This document shows positions 19,213 through 28,077 of a stretch of 64,000 nt of DNA, piece after piece. The notes under the pieces were generated by a model that saw nothing but the letters and a program-made list of their open reading frames with translations, had not been told where the DNA came from and made no database searches. Source of the DNA: Collinsella sp. TM09-10AT (GTDB taxonomy: Bacteria; Actinomycetota; Coriobacteriia; Coriobacteriales; Coriobacteriaceae); assembly GCF_003436275.1 (NCBI RefSeq), contig NZ_QSOP01000012.1, positions 12,531-76,530 of the forward strand. The letters run 5' to 3'. The position numbers and the translations under genes were made by a program. The stretch's first letter is position 1. Each line of letters begins with the position of its first letter.

Positions 19213-20208
19213 CTACTCCGCTTCTCCGTCTACATCCAAACCGTCTAAACCAAACTTGTGCTCGACTTCCGCACGCGTGGGAATTGATTGCTGAGCGCCC
19301 AGGCGCGACACCGTCACCGCCGAGGCGCGAGCACCCGCCGCCATGCACTCAAAGAGCGGCAGGCCCTCCAGACGAGCCGCCGCCAACGCGCCGATAAACG
19401 TATCGCCCGCGGCCGTCGTATCGACCACCGCGCTCGAAAGCGCCGGCATGCGCAGCGGCTCACCGCCATCGCCGAGCGTAACCGAGCCGGCGCCGCCCAA
19501 CGTGATGACCGCAGCCCCGGCGCCCTTGTCGAGCAGCGCATTGAGCGCGGCGACGCAACTCGCATCATCCGTGGGCAGAATGCCCGTCAGTACCTGGCAC
19601 TCGGTCTCGTTGGGGCAGACCAGGTCGACCGCTGGCCACGCTCCTGCCGGCAGGTCGCAGGCGGGCGCCGGGTTAAAGATCGTATAGAACCCCAGCTCGT
19701 GAGCGCAAGCAAGCGCCCCGGCCGTCGCCGCAAGGTCACATTCGCCCTGGGCGATAAAGACGCCGCCAGCAGCCGGGGCAATCTCGCTGGCATCGCCGTC
19801 GAGCTCGTCGGCCACCAAACGCCTCAGTGCGCGGGCAACGTCCTCGCCCGCAAGCGCATGGTTGGCGCCCGGCGACAGCACGATGCGGTTGTCGCTCTCA
19901 CAGCGAATGATAGTCGCAGTACCGGTCTCCACGTCGTCGAGACGTGTCACGGACTCAACGCCCACGCCGGCATCTTGGAGCCCTGCCACAAGCGCATCGC
20001 CAAAGGTATCGCGCCCAACAGCGCCGATCATGCACGCGCGCGCACCCATGCGCGCAGCGGCAACGGCCTGATTGGCTCCCTTACCGCCGGCGTTGGTGAT
20101 AAAACCGCTGCCATCGACCGTCTCGCCCGCGCGCGGCATGCGCTCGCACGCCACCGAAAGGTCCATGTTCATGCTGCCGAACACCGCAACGATGCTGTGA
20201 TCCGCCAT
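19213..20208 (-). CDS. rbsK: ribokinase
   Basis: 331 residues, PfkB family. The N-terminal pattern GSMNMDLSVACERMPRAGET and NAGGKGANQAVAAARMG are the PfkB signature 1 region of ribokinases; the catalytic Asp lies in VDTTAAGDTFIGALAA. It phosphorylates ribose at O5. ATG 20208 has GAGGAGG upstream. It is the promoter-proximal gene of a two-gene operon with the nucleoside hydrolase, which would supply its substrate. Confidence 0.93.
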   Translation of the reverse strand: MADHSIVAVFGSMNMDLSVACERMPRAGETVDGSGFITNAGGKGANQAVAAARMGARACMIGAVGRDTFGDALVAGLQDAGVGVESVTRLDDVETGTATIIRCESDNRIVLSPGANHALAGEDVARALRRLVADELDGDASEIAPAAGGVFIAQGECDLAATAGALACAHELGFYTIFNPAPACDLPAGAWPAVDLVCPNETECQVLTGILPTDDASCVAALNALLDKGAGAAVITLGGAGSVTLGDGGEPLRMPALSSAVVDTTAAGDTFIGALAAARLEGLPLFECMAAGARASAVTVSRLGAQQSIPTRAEVEHKFGLDGLDVDGEAE

Positions 20209-20395
20209 GGAAACCTCCTCGTCTTCAGGCTTTGCGCCCACCATCGACCAACGATTGTGCACTCTCGCACCCCCTATAACTTTAGTCCACTTTGATGTGG
20301 ACGCGCGCTTGAGCTTGCGCCAGCAGCAAGCATTCACAGGGGCAGGCAGCTACAATGAATACGTGCTGATTATTCTCGTCATTGGATGATGTTTT

Positions 20396-22612
20396 ATGGA
20401 ACAATTCTCGCAATCGGGCTCGCGCGGTCGACGCCGCACGGGCAACGAGCCGGCGCCGCACGAACGCGTGAAGGGCGAGCGCCGTGCCAACGAGCCGCGA
20501 CGCACCGCGAGCCCCCATCGCGCTTCTGCCAACAACGCTGGCCGCGCCAACACTCCCGCCGCGGAGCAGACGCCTGCTCGCCCCAAGTCCCGCTACATCC
20601 CTGCGCTCGACGGCCTGCGCACGCTTGCCGTCGTCGCGGTGGTGCTCTATCACCTCAACCTCACGTGGGCTCAGGGCGGCCTGCTTGGCGTCACGATCTT
20701 CTTTGTGCTTTCGGGCTATCTGATCACACGCCTGCTACTCAACGAAGTCGCTAAGACCGGCCGCATCGACCTCAAGAGCTTCTGGATCCGCCGCATCCGT
20801 CGCCTGGTCCCCGCCGTGGTGACCGTTGTGGTTGTAACCTGTGCGCTGTGCACCGTCTTCAACCACGTGATGCTCACCAAGATGCGTCCCGACATTCTGC
20901 CGTCGCTGCTGTTCTTTAACAACTGGTGGCAGATTATGCAGGACGTTTCGTACTTCAACGCCCTGGGCGACCCCTCGCCGCTTACGCACTTTTGGTCGCT
21001 CGCCATCGAGGAACAATTCTACCTGGTTTGGCCACCGCTGCTGTTTGCCATGGTGTCCATGCATGTGAGCAAACCCAACACGCGCCGTATGGTCCTGGGA
21101 CTCGCAGCGGTATCCGCCCTTGCCATGATGGTGCTCTACAACCCTGCCGCCGACCCCAGCCGCGTGTACTACGGCACCGACACCCGCGTCTTCTCGCTGC
21201 TGCTGGGCGCCTGGATGGCCTTTATCCCCGATCGCGACCTGGCGCCGGTGTGTCTCGCTCATCGTTTGGGGCTCAATCGCCTGGCTGGCGCCGCCAAGCA
21301 CGGCAAGAACGCCGAGGGCAAGCCTGGCGAGAAGGCCGACAACGCAGCCGAGACCGTCCCGGCACAGCCGAGCGCCCTCGTGCGCTTTTGGTCCTCGCCC
21401 GCATCCATCGATGTGTTGGGCGTCGTGGGTCTGGTTGGCCTTGCCGCCATGGTCGCGCTCACCAACGGCTACACCGCGTTCCAGTATCGCGGCGGCACGC
21501 TGCTATGCTCCATCCTCACGCTCATGGTCATCGCGGCCTGCGTGCAGCCCCAGGGAATGGTTGCCCGCGCACTGTCCGCCGAGCCGCTCGTGTGGGTTGG
21601 CAAGCGCTCGTACAGCATCTACCTGTGGCACTATCCGCTACTGTTGCTCATGAACCCGGTCGCCAACATCAACGATACGCCGTGGTGGCAGTACATTTTG
21701 CAGGTGTTGTTGGTGGTCGCCGTAGCCGAATGTTCATATCGCTTTATCGAGACGCCGTTTAGAAAGGGCGCCTTTGGGCGCACCGTATCCGAGTTCCGCG
21801 ACGGCATCACCGCGCCCGCCAACTGGGTGCGCGCGCACGTCCCTGTCTGCGCAGCCTGCGCTGTCGTGTTGGTCGTTGCACTGGGCGGCCTGATCTTTGT
21901 GCCGGAGACCTCCGCACTGAGCGGTGAGGGCGCCGAAGTCCTCAACAAGGAAGCCAAAAACACCGCGCCCACAGACCAACAGGCGGCCGACGACACCGAC
22001 AAGGACAACGACGGCTTCCCCGATGGCTCCTACGACCTGTTGATGATCGGTGACTCCGTGTCGCTGCGCGCCGTTGATTCCTTTGACGGCGTGTTCCCGC
22101 ACAGCCATATCGATGCCGAAAAGGGCCGCCAGTTTGATGCGGGCCGCGCGACATTTGAGGGCTATCTCCAACAGAACCTTGCCGGCAAGATCGTGGTCTT
22201 TGCACTGGGCACCAACGGCTTGGTAACCGACGACCAGATCGACGCCATCATGACCGATGCAGGAGATAAGCGTATTGTGGTGTTTGTGAACACGCGCAGC
22301 CCGCAGCCGTGGGTTGGCTCTACCAACCAGGCCATCGCCAACGCTGCTACGCGCTACAAGAACGTGCGCGTTATCGACTGGTACGGATACAGTGCCAATC
22401 GCAACGACCTGTTCGATGGCGATGGCACGCACCTGTCGACCACTGGCGTGACTGAGTACCTCAACTTGATCCACGATGCAGTCAAGAAGGACCTGCCCGT
22501 GCATCCCGAGGATCACGTCAACGATCTGCAGCCGGCGGCCGTCAAGTCTGCCACCGACGCGCTCGTCAATGCGCTCGCTCTCAAGCCGCACAAGCTGGGC
22601 ACCGACAAGTAA
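20396..22612 (+). CDS. acyltransferase 3 (OafA/OatA-like) with SGNH domain
   Basis: 738 residues. After a basic, Ala/Pro-rich cytoplasmic leader (~65 residues) comes an acyltransferase-3 membrane domain: PALDGLRTLAVVAVVLYH, RRIRRLVPA and FWSLAIEEQFYLVWP, with about ten helices. The last ~200 residues form an extracellular SGNH-hydrolase-like domain (LMIGDSVSLRAVD, FALGTNG, DGTHLSTTGVTEY). The layout matches OatA peptidoglycan O-acetyltransferases and O-antigen acylases, so it likely acetylates cell-wall or surface glycans and may give lysozyme resistance. The GGATGA ribosome-binding site is weak. No partner gene is adjacent. Confidence 0.9.
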   Translation: MEQFSQSGSRGRRRTGNEPAPHERVKGERRANEPRRTASPHRASANNAGRANTPAAEQTPARPKSRYIPALDGLRTLAVVAVVLYHLNLTWAQGGLLGVTIFFVLSGYLITRLLLNEVAKTGRIDLKSFWIRRIRRLVPAVVTVVVVTCALCTVFNHVMLTKMRPDILPSLLFFNNWWQIMQDVSYFNALGDPSPLTHFWSLAIEEQFYLVWPPLLFAMVSMHVSKPNTRRMVLGLAAVSALAMMVLYNPAADPSRVYYGTDTRVFSLLLGAWMAFIPDRDLAPVCLAHRLGLNRLAGAAKHGKNAEGKPGEKADNAAETVPAQPSALVRFWSSPASIDVLGVVGLVGLAAMVALTNGYTAFQYRGGTLLCSILTLMVIAACVQPQGMVARALSAEPLVWVGKRSYSIYLWHYPLLLLMNPVANINDTPWWQYILQVLLVVAVAECSYRFIETPFRKGAFGRTVSEFRDGITAPANWVRAHVPVCAACAVVLVVALGGLIFVPETSALSGEGAEVLNKEAKNTAPTDQQAADDTDKDNDGFPDGSYDLLMIGDSVSLRAVDSFDGVFPHSHIDAEKGRQFDAGRATFEGYLQQNLAGKIVVFALGTNGLVTDDQIDAIMTDAGDKRIVVFVNTRSPQPWVGSTNQAIANAATRYKNVRVIDWYGYSANRNDLFDGDGTHLSTTGVTEYLNLIHDAVKKDLPVHPEDHVNDLQPAAVKSATDALVNALALKPHKLGTDK

Positions 22613-23106
22613 CCTGCAGCGCAAACTTCCCACATCCGGAGGGGTGCGCCACGGCAGGCACCCCCTCCGACAGTTAGGGACGTTCCTTATGTGCCGGCAC
22701 CCAGGGACACTCCTGACACAGCCGAGGAACGCCCTCCTTGCGACCAAATTCTGGGCGCCTCGCCACCCCGAACGTTGTTTCCAAGCCCACACCCGCAGCA
22801 AACAACCCAAAATCACTCTTTTCGAGCCGGCTCCAAGGGGTCGTGGACAAAAAGGGGCAAATATGAGTACTGTTACCATTTTAGTAGCAGGCAAAACCAC
22901 CCAAAATGACGTCCGAGCGACCCCTACAACCCCCTAAAGCAGCCAACCTGACTGGTTTAAGACATATTGGAGCCAATTTTAATGAACATACTATCGGCTA
23001 TGTCCATTATCTTCTTGGATGTAAATGCTATTCACTTAGCAACAGTACTCATATTTGGCATTTTTTGTCCACTGCCATATAACTAATGCCCTATAGCGGG
23101 CAAAAA
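22613..23106. other. gene-free region with long-range inverted repeat
   Basis: No credible gene. It contains GGGAC modules at 22676-22712 and a large inverted repeat: about 22843-22875 pairs with 23041-23072 (arms include CAAATATGAGTACTGTT) around a 165-base loop that is AT-rich on its right side. Confidence 0.65.
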
Positions 23107-23135
23107 ACAGGCCGCAGTCCATCGCTGCGGCCTGT
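23107..23135 (-). terminator. terminator of the Nramp-like gene
   Basis: ACAGGCCGCAG pairs with CTGCGGCCTGT; on the minus strand the stem is followed by TTTTTTG, an ideal Rho-independent terminator 20 bases past the stop. Confidence 0.85.
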
Positions 23136-23154
23136 TCGGAAGCAAAAGTGGGCG

Positions 23155-24417
23155 TTAAGCGCTGTAGCCCATCGCCTGCAGGACAAACATGACGACCGTG
23201 AGCACCGTAATCACGCCGATAGTCGCCCACGTGAGCACGTTCCATACGCGGCCGTTGCGGTTGGCGCCCATAATGTGACGGTCGGCGGCGATAACCACCT
23301 GGAACACCAGAACCACGGGCAGTAGCACGCCATTGATGACCTGCGAGGTCATCATAATCTGGAACAGATCGACGCCGGGCATAAGCACCAGCACGGCAGA
23401 GATACCGATGATGGCCGTAATGATGCCGCGATAGACCGGGGCCTCGTCCCAGCTGCGGTCGGCACCGCGCTCCCAGCCAAATGCCTCGCAGATAGCGCTC
23501 GACGTAACGCCCGGCAGCACGCAGGCAGCCAAGAAACTCGCCGCGACCAGGCCCGAGGCAAACAGTACCGTAGACCACTGACCCGCAATAGGCTCCAGCG
23601 CGCGGGCAGCATCGGCAGCATCGCTAATCTGAATACCCGCCGGGAACAACACCGTGCCGGTCGTGATGATAATAAAGCCGGCAATAACATCGGCGGCAAG
23701 CGAGCCGCTCACGGTATCAATACGCTGCAGCACGATGTCGTCCTCGCCCGCGTTCTTATCGACCACGTTGTTCTGCGCCAAGAAAATCATCCACGGCGCG
23801 ATGGTGGTACCGATCGTTGCGACCACGAGCGACACGTAGCTGGGGTCATTTTGAATGTTAGGCACGACCAGGTCGACCGCGACCTCACCCCAGTTGGGGC
23901 CAGCCATAAACGCGGCGACGATGTAGGTCACGAACACGCAGCTCACCAGCAGCAGAATCTTCTCGATGCGCTGGAAACTACCCGACATGGTAAGCATCCA
24001 TACCAGCAGCGCCACCAACGGCACCGAGATGCTCGCCGGCACGCCAAAAAGAGCAAGGCCGCTGGCGATGCCCGCAAACTCCGAAATGGTCACAGCCGTG
24101 TTGGCGATCAACAGCGCCGCCATAGCAAGTACACTCTTGCGCACGCCAAAGCGCTCGCGAATGAGCGATGCCAGGCCCTTGCCCGTGACGCAGCCGCAGC
24201 GCGCCGCGGTCTCCTGCGTCACGATGAGCAGCACAGTCATGACGGGAAGCATCCAGAGCATCTTATAGCCATAGCTGGCGCCCGCGCTGGAATACGTTGC
24301 AATGCCGCCGGCGTCATTGCCCGAAAGCGCCGCCAGCAGACCGGGACCCATAGCGCCAAAGATGGCCGCGATGGTCAGCTTTTGCTTGGTGCCCGACTTT
24401 TGCTTGGTATTTTGCAC
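23155..24417 (-). CDS. Nramp-related metal transporter, possibly Mg2+ type (NRMT-like)
   Basis: 420 residues, about eleven helices, Nramp (SLC11) family. The canonical TM1 motif DPGN is replaced by DAGG (residues 35-38) and the TM6 MPH motif by APW (207-209), so two of the three usual transition-metal ligands are gone. Loss of the TM6 methionine is reported for Nramp-related Mg2+ transporters, including one from the coriobacterium Eggerthella lenta. The gene follows the MgtE-like gene by eight bases. A GTG start at 24417 is chosen because the longer ORF runs back into that gene. Mg2+ rather than Mn2+ is my inference. Confidence 0.82.
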   Translation of the reverse strand: MQNTKQKSGTKQKLTIAAIFGAMGPGLLAALSGNDAGGIATYSSAGASYGYKMLWMLPVMTVLLIVTQETAARCGCVTGKGLASLIRERFGVRKSVLAMAALLIANTAVTISEFAGIASGLALFGVPASISVPLVALLVWMLTMSGSFQRIEKILLLVSCVFVTYIVAAFMAGPNWGEVAVDLVVPNIQNDPSYVSLVVATIGTTIAPWMIFLAQNNVVDKNAGEDDIVLQRIDTVSGSLAADVIAGFIIITTGTVLFPAGIQISDAADAARALEPIAGQWSTVLFASGLVAASFLAACVLPGVTSSAICEAFGWERGADRSWDEAPVYRGIITAIIGISAVLVLMPGVDLFQIMMTSQVINGVLLPVVLVFQVVIAADRHIMGANRNGRVWNVLTWATIGVITVLTVVMFVLQAMGYSA

Positions 24418-24425
24418 GCGACCAC

Positions 24426-26270
24426 CTAGCCCATGACTGACATGGCGAGCAGCACCGCGGCGATGCAATACGCCACACACGAGATCATGACGGCAATAAC
24501 GTTCATGGCGGTGCCCGACGTGTTGAGGTCATGCTCGTCACGCCAGAACAGCACCATCAGGTAAATCACGGCGCTCATGTTGCCAACCAGGCAAATAATG
24601 GCAGCGATATTAAAGCACCCGGTAAAGAGCTGCTCCTCAAACATGGGCGCATCGAGGAACGCAGCGGTGCGCACCAGCTGGGCGCACAGGTAGGTCACGA
24701 GTGACAGAATCAGGCCCATGCCCGTGCTCTGGAAGAAGAACCCCAGATACGGCTTGGGCTCGTCGTCGTGACCGTCATACTCCAGGAAGTAGTTCTTGAC
24801 GAACGACACCATGCGCGAGGCCGCCAGCAGCACGAGCGGCATGGCGCACATGGGGAACACCACCAGATGCGCGGAGCCGAGCGCCGTCCCCAGCACGGTC
24901 GCCATGATGCACGACGCGATGCCCCATACAACAACCCAGTACTGGCGATGCACGAACCAGCTGAGCACGTTCGTCGAGTCGTCCGACGCGCTGTCGCCCG
25001 AGCCGACACCGGCGATCTGCAGGTCCTCCTGATGCTCCTCGGCGATAACGTCCATGGCGTCGTCGAAGGTTACGATACCCAGGATATGACGGTTCTCGTC
25101 GCAGACGGGGATAGCGACCAGGTCATACTTGGTCATCTCGTCCGTCACGTCTTCCTGGTCCTCGTCGGGCGACACATAGACCAGGTCGCGATAGGCCAGC
25201 TGACCCAGCGTGGCGTCGCGGTCGGCTACGATCAGCGTGCGCAGCGAAAGCACGCCGGTCAGCATGCCGCTCGGATCCTCGGTATAGACGTAGTAGACGC
25301 TCTCGAAGTCCTCGTCGAGCTCGCGAATCGCCTCGATGGCGTCACCGACCGTTGCCGTGGCGGGCAGGGAGACAAACTCCGAGGTCATGATGCGGCCGGC
25401 GGTGTTGTCCTCATACCCCAGCAGATTACGAATCGCCTTCTCCTCCTTGACGCCCATCAGGCGCAGGAGCTTCTCGGCCTTCTCGTAATCGAGCTCGTCG
25501 ATCAGGTCGGCAGCGTCATCCGGGTCCATCATGGCCAGCATCGACGATGCGTCCGTGTCGGACAGGCCCTCGAGCATCTCGGTCATGAGCTCGTCGTCAT
25601 CGAACTCCGAGATGGCCTCGGCGGCCTGGGCAGTATCGAGCTGCGCAAACACCTGCGCACGTAGGCGCGGGTCGAGCTGCTCGATAATGTCGGCGATGTC
25701 GGCAGGGTGCAGCTCGCCGAGCGTCTTGTGCGACACCGAGAGTTGAATGTTCTTGGTCGAGCGGTCGAGCAGGTCCATGTAGGACCAAGCGATGATGTCC
25801 TCACTGAGCGGCTTGCCCAGGTGCTTCATAAAGCCTTCGACGATATGCTCGAGCGCGGGGCTGATGGCGCGTAGCAGACCGCGGGCACCGACCTCGGCAC
25901 CCAGCAGGCGCAGCTGATTTTCGCCCGACATGGAAAACTTGATGTCGTTGACGCGCACGACCTTCATGCCCTGCGTGTCGACGATCTGCTTATTGAGAAC
26001 ATCGCGCGCCAGCAGGAGCTCGGTCGGCTGCAGGTACGAGAAGCGAATATTGGTGGCAGACGTATTGAGATACACGCCCGTCTCGTCGATACGGTCGACC
26101 CATTTGCGCCAGCTGATCATAAACGGCGTCTTGCCGGGGCCGCGGAACGCGAGCGACGTCACGTGCGGAAAAACTTCGCCGGTTGCAATGCCAAAATCGT
26201 TGACCACGCCGAGCTTTTCGCCGTCGACGTCCAAGACTGGCAATTTGAGCATCTCACTCAGATAATTCAA
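24426..26270 (-). CDS. MgtE-like magnesium transporter/sensor with PRC, MgtE-N and CBS domains
   Basis: 614 residues. Order: PRC-barrel-like N-terminus (1-~100), MgtE N-domain helices rich in D/E (about 180-285, LHPADIADIIEQLDP), two CBS domains (about 285-415) and five hydrophobic helices. In MgtE, the acidic N and CBS domains sense Mg2+ and gate the channel; the membrane part here diverges from MgtE. It is co-transcribed with the Nramp-like gene, so the CBS half may regulate that partner. TTG 26270 has GGGGAG six bases upstream and keeps MNYLSEM in frame; the next ATG is only six codons in. A strong hairpin and a short ORF precede it. Confidence 0.8.
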   Translation of the reverse strand: MNYLSEMLKLPVLDVDGEKLGVVNDFGIATGEVFPHVTSLAFRGPGKTPFMISWRKWVDRIDETGVYLNTSATNIRFSYLQPTELLLARDVLNKQIVDTQGMKVVRVNDIKFSMSGENQLRLLGAEVGARGLLRAISPALEHIVEGFMKHLGKPLSEDIIAWSYMDLLDRSTKNIQLSVSHKTLGELHPADIADIIEQLDPRLRAQVFAQLDTAQAAEAISEFDDDELMTEMLEGLSDTDASSMLAMMDPDDAADLIDELDYEKAEKLLRLMGVKEEKAIRNLLGYEDNTAGRIMTSEFVSLPATATVGDAIEAIRELDEDFESVYYVYTEDPSGMLTGVLSLRTLIVADRDATLGQLAYRDLVYVSPDEDQEDVTDEMTKYDLVAIPVCDENRHILGIVTFDDAMDVIAEEHQEDLQIAGVGSGDSASDDSTNVLSWFVHRQYWVVVWGIASCIMATVLGTALGSAHLVVFPMCAMPLVLLAASRMVSFVKNYFLEYDGHDDEPKPYLGFFFQSTGMGLILSLVTYLCAQLVRTAAFLDAPMFEEQLFTGCFNIAAIICLVGNMSAVIYLMVLFWRDEHDLNTSGTAMNVIAVMISCVAYCIAAVLLAMSVMG

Positions 26271-26286
26271 TGGTGCTCCCCATCAT
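26254..26286 (-). CDS. possible 10-aa upstream ORF overlapping the MgtE-like start
   Basis: ATG at 26286 follows CCGGAGGAATA, a better ribosome-binding site than that of the TTG start, and reads MMGSTIELSE before a TGA at 26254-26256. It overlaps the MgtE-like start by about 17 bases in another frame. It may couple or reduce translation of the transporter, or be chance. Confidence 0.35.
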   Translation of the reverse strand: MMGSTIELSE

Positions 26287-26598
26287 TATTCCTCCGGACG
26301 CGGCCGCGCGTGCGGCGTCCGGGGGCTTCTGGATATGTATACGCATGCGCGGGCGGCACGCCGCTCGACGCTTACACCCCGTGCATGCGCAAAAAGCACC
26401 TGCATGGGGTCATCGACTGTATGGTCGAGGTTTGGATTTCACCTGTAACCTTTCTCTTGACCCTCATTAACCGCAGTAACTATAGCATCAGCATCGCCCT
26501 GCGGCATCGAATTTATGCGCTGCACATTGCAGGCATACCAAACGCTGACGCATCCGTGACATAGTCATTGGGGACGTTCTTAAATGACTACCCAATAA
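26287..26598. other. leader/intergenic region upstream of the MgtE-like gene
   Basis: Gene-free stretch with a structured leader near the MgtE-like start, an AT-richer segment (26450-26550) that probably holds the promoter, and a GGGGAC-family element at about 26564-26591 with AGTCATT/AAATGACT arms next to the deacetylase stop. Confidence 0.5.
26291..26325 (-). promoter_or_regulatory. hairpin sequestering a GGAGG site
   Basis: CCTCCGGACGC (26291-26301) pairs with GCGTCCGGGGG (26315-26325). On the minus strand the 3' side of the stem contains the GGAGG that serves the short ORF at 26286. The upstream leader has further stems (for example around 26370-26410). No known M-box was recognised. Confidence 0.5.
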
Positions 26599-28005
26599 CT
26601 ACTCTGTGGTGTCGTTGTCCTCGGCAAGTTGGGGGAACACGGCATCCTTGGGCATGGTGACCTTCGTCAGCGAGGTGAGCTTTTTGCTCAGCGACGCGTC
26701 CGTCTTGACCAGGTCGCTGAGCGTCACGATCTTGTAGCCGTCGGCAATGAGGCCGTCGATAATCTGCGGCAGCGCCTCGAGCGTCTGCTCGGCGCATTCG
26801 TCTCTATCGGTGGGCAGCACGATATTGCCCGGCGTCACCGAATCGAGCACCGTCGAGACCTGCTCGTCGGCACCGTTGAGCAGCCAGTCGCCCGAGTCAA
26901 TATTCCACGAGACCACGGCGGAGACCAGGTCCATCGCATCAATCCAGTTTTGCTCGTCAAAGGCAGCGTAGGGAGCACGCAGCAGCATCGTCTTCACGCC
27001 GGTCGCCGACTTAATCGCATCGGTGCCTTTCGTGATCTGTTCGCGTACCGCCTCACGGTCCTGACCCTTGAGCGAATCGTCGCTGTAGCTGTTGGATCCG
27101 ATCTCGCACCCGGCATCGACAATCGCCTTGGCCGTGGCAGGCGATGCCTCGGCCGCATCGCCCGACAGGAAGAACGTCGCGGTGACGCCCTTTTCCTTGA
27201 GTACCTGCAAGATCTGCTTGGTAGCGCTGCTCGGACCCTCGTCAAACGTCAGCGCCACGTACTTTTTGTTGCCCTTGGGCGCCACGCTGGCGCACGCAAC
27301 GACGCAATCGGTGGCGGGCACGACCTCGCCGCGGTCCTGTGTCTTGCCCGATTGCTCGCCGACCCACACCTCGGAGCGGCCCTGGACACCCCACGTCTGC
27401 ACATACTCGATAGCGCCCGTACCCTCGACCTTGAGCTTGGGCTCGATAACCGTAGCCTGAACCTCGTGCTTCTCGTAGGTGTTACGGCCATCCTTGACCG
27501 TCACCTTCTCGCCGCCCTCAAGTTCGCGGCTATCCCATTTGCCCTGTTTCACGCGCTTGCCGTCGACCTTCACCGACAGCTTTTCGCCCCCATGGCGCTT
27601 GAGCACGCTGTCATCGACGGCCAGCAGGTCGCCTGCGTCGTAGGTGTCAGTCAACTCCTGGTCGTCGATGAGATTCTGCAGCGTAGAGCCCACACGCACC
27701 GCTGTCTTCTGGCCGTTGAGCTCCACGTCCACACTGCGGTTGACGTAGCCCACGACGGCAGCGATAAACAGCACGAGCGCGCAACCCACGGCGATGAGCG
27801 CGTAGGGCAGGCGAGACGAACGACGGGGTGTGCGGCTGTTGCCGATGCGCGCGCTGCGATCGCTAAAGCCGCGGCTATGGTTGAGATACATCGCGCCGGG
27901 CTTACGGTGACGGCGGCGCTGACCGCTGGGCAGCTGCCCCAGGTCGCGGCGCGCCGTCGGACGCGCACCCGAACGCCCGTTTAAGTTGGATCCGTTTTGG
28001 CGCAT
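26599..28005 (-). CDS. membrane-anchored polysaccharide-deacetylase-like protein, degenerate active site
   Basis: 468 residues. A basic cytoplasmic leader (~65 residues) precedes one membrane helix (about 67-88), an extracellular region with repeated VxVDGxxV-like patterns, and a C-terminal NodB-homology domain. The usual metal-site motifs are altered: TFDDGP is TFDEGP (Glu256), both His of the HxxxH motif are replaced (Asn305 and Asp309), and the C-terminal LxH motif reads IVLPTD. RAPY is kept. Canonical deacetylase activity on peptidoglycan or chitin-like substrates is therefore doubtful. ATG 28005 has GGGGGAGG upstream. Likely a cell-wall binding or regulatory protein. Confidence 0.8.
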   Translation of the reverse strand: MRQNGSNLNGRSGARPTARRDLGQLPSGQRRRHRKPGAMYLNHSRGFSDRSARIGNSRTPRRSSRLPYALIAVGCALVLFIAAVVGYVNRSVDVELNGQKTAVRVGSTLQNLIDDQELTDTYDAGDLLAVDDSVLKRHGGEKLSVKVDGKRVKQGKWDSRELEGGEKVTVKDGRNTYEKHEVQATVIEPKLKVEGTGAIEYVQTWGVQGRSEVWVGEQSGKTQDRGEVVPATDCVVACASVAPKGNKKYVALTFDEGPSSATKQILQVLKEKGVTATFFLSGDAAEASPATAKAIVDAGCEIGSNSYSDDSLKGQDREAVREQITKGTDAIKSATGVKTMLLRAPYAAFDEQNWIDAMDLVSAVVSWNIDSGDWLLNGADEQVSTVLDSVTPGNIVLPTDRDECAEQTLEALPQIIDGLIADGYKIVTLSDLVKTDASLSKKLTSLTKVTMPKDAVFPQLAEDNDTTE

Positions 28006-28026
28006 GTGCCCTCCCCCATAAACACA

Positions 28027-28056
28027 GCAAGCCGGAGCAACAGGTCTCCGGCTTGC
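28027..28056. terminator. hairpin between PRC-barrel and deacetylase-like genes
   Basis: GCAAGCCGGAG (28027-28037) is the exact inverted repeat of CTCCGGCTTGC (28046-28056). It sits past the PRC gene stop on the minus strand; the T-run is weak. Confidence 0.55.
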
Positions 28057-28077
28057 CTCCCATCATTTGGTACGTCG

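Noticed and set aside
22843..23072. Retron or group II intron
   Set aside because: The long inverted repeat and loop have no reverse transcriptase or intron domain V nearby.
26287..26598. M-box (ykoK) Mg2+ riboswitch upstream of the MgtE-like gene
   Set aside because: Stems are present, but I could not match the conserved M-box segments in order.
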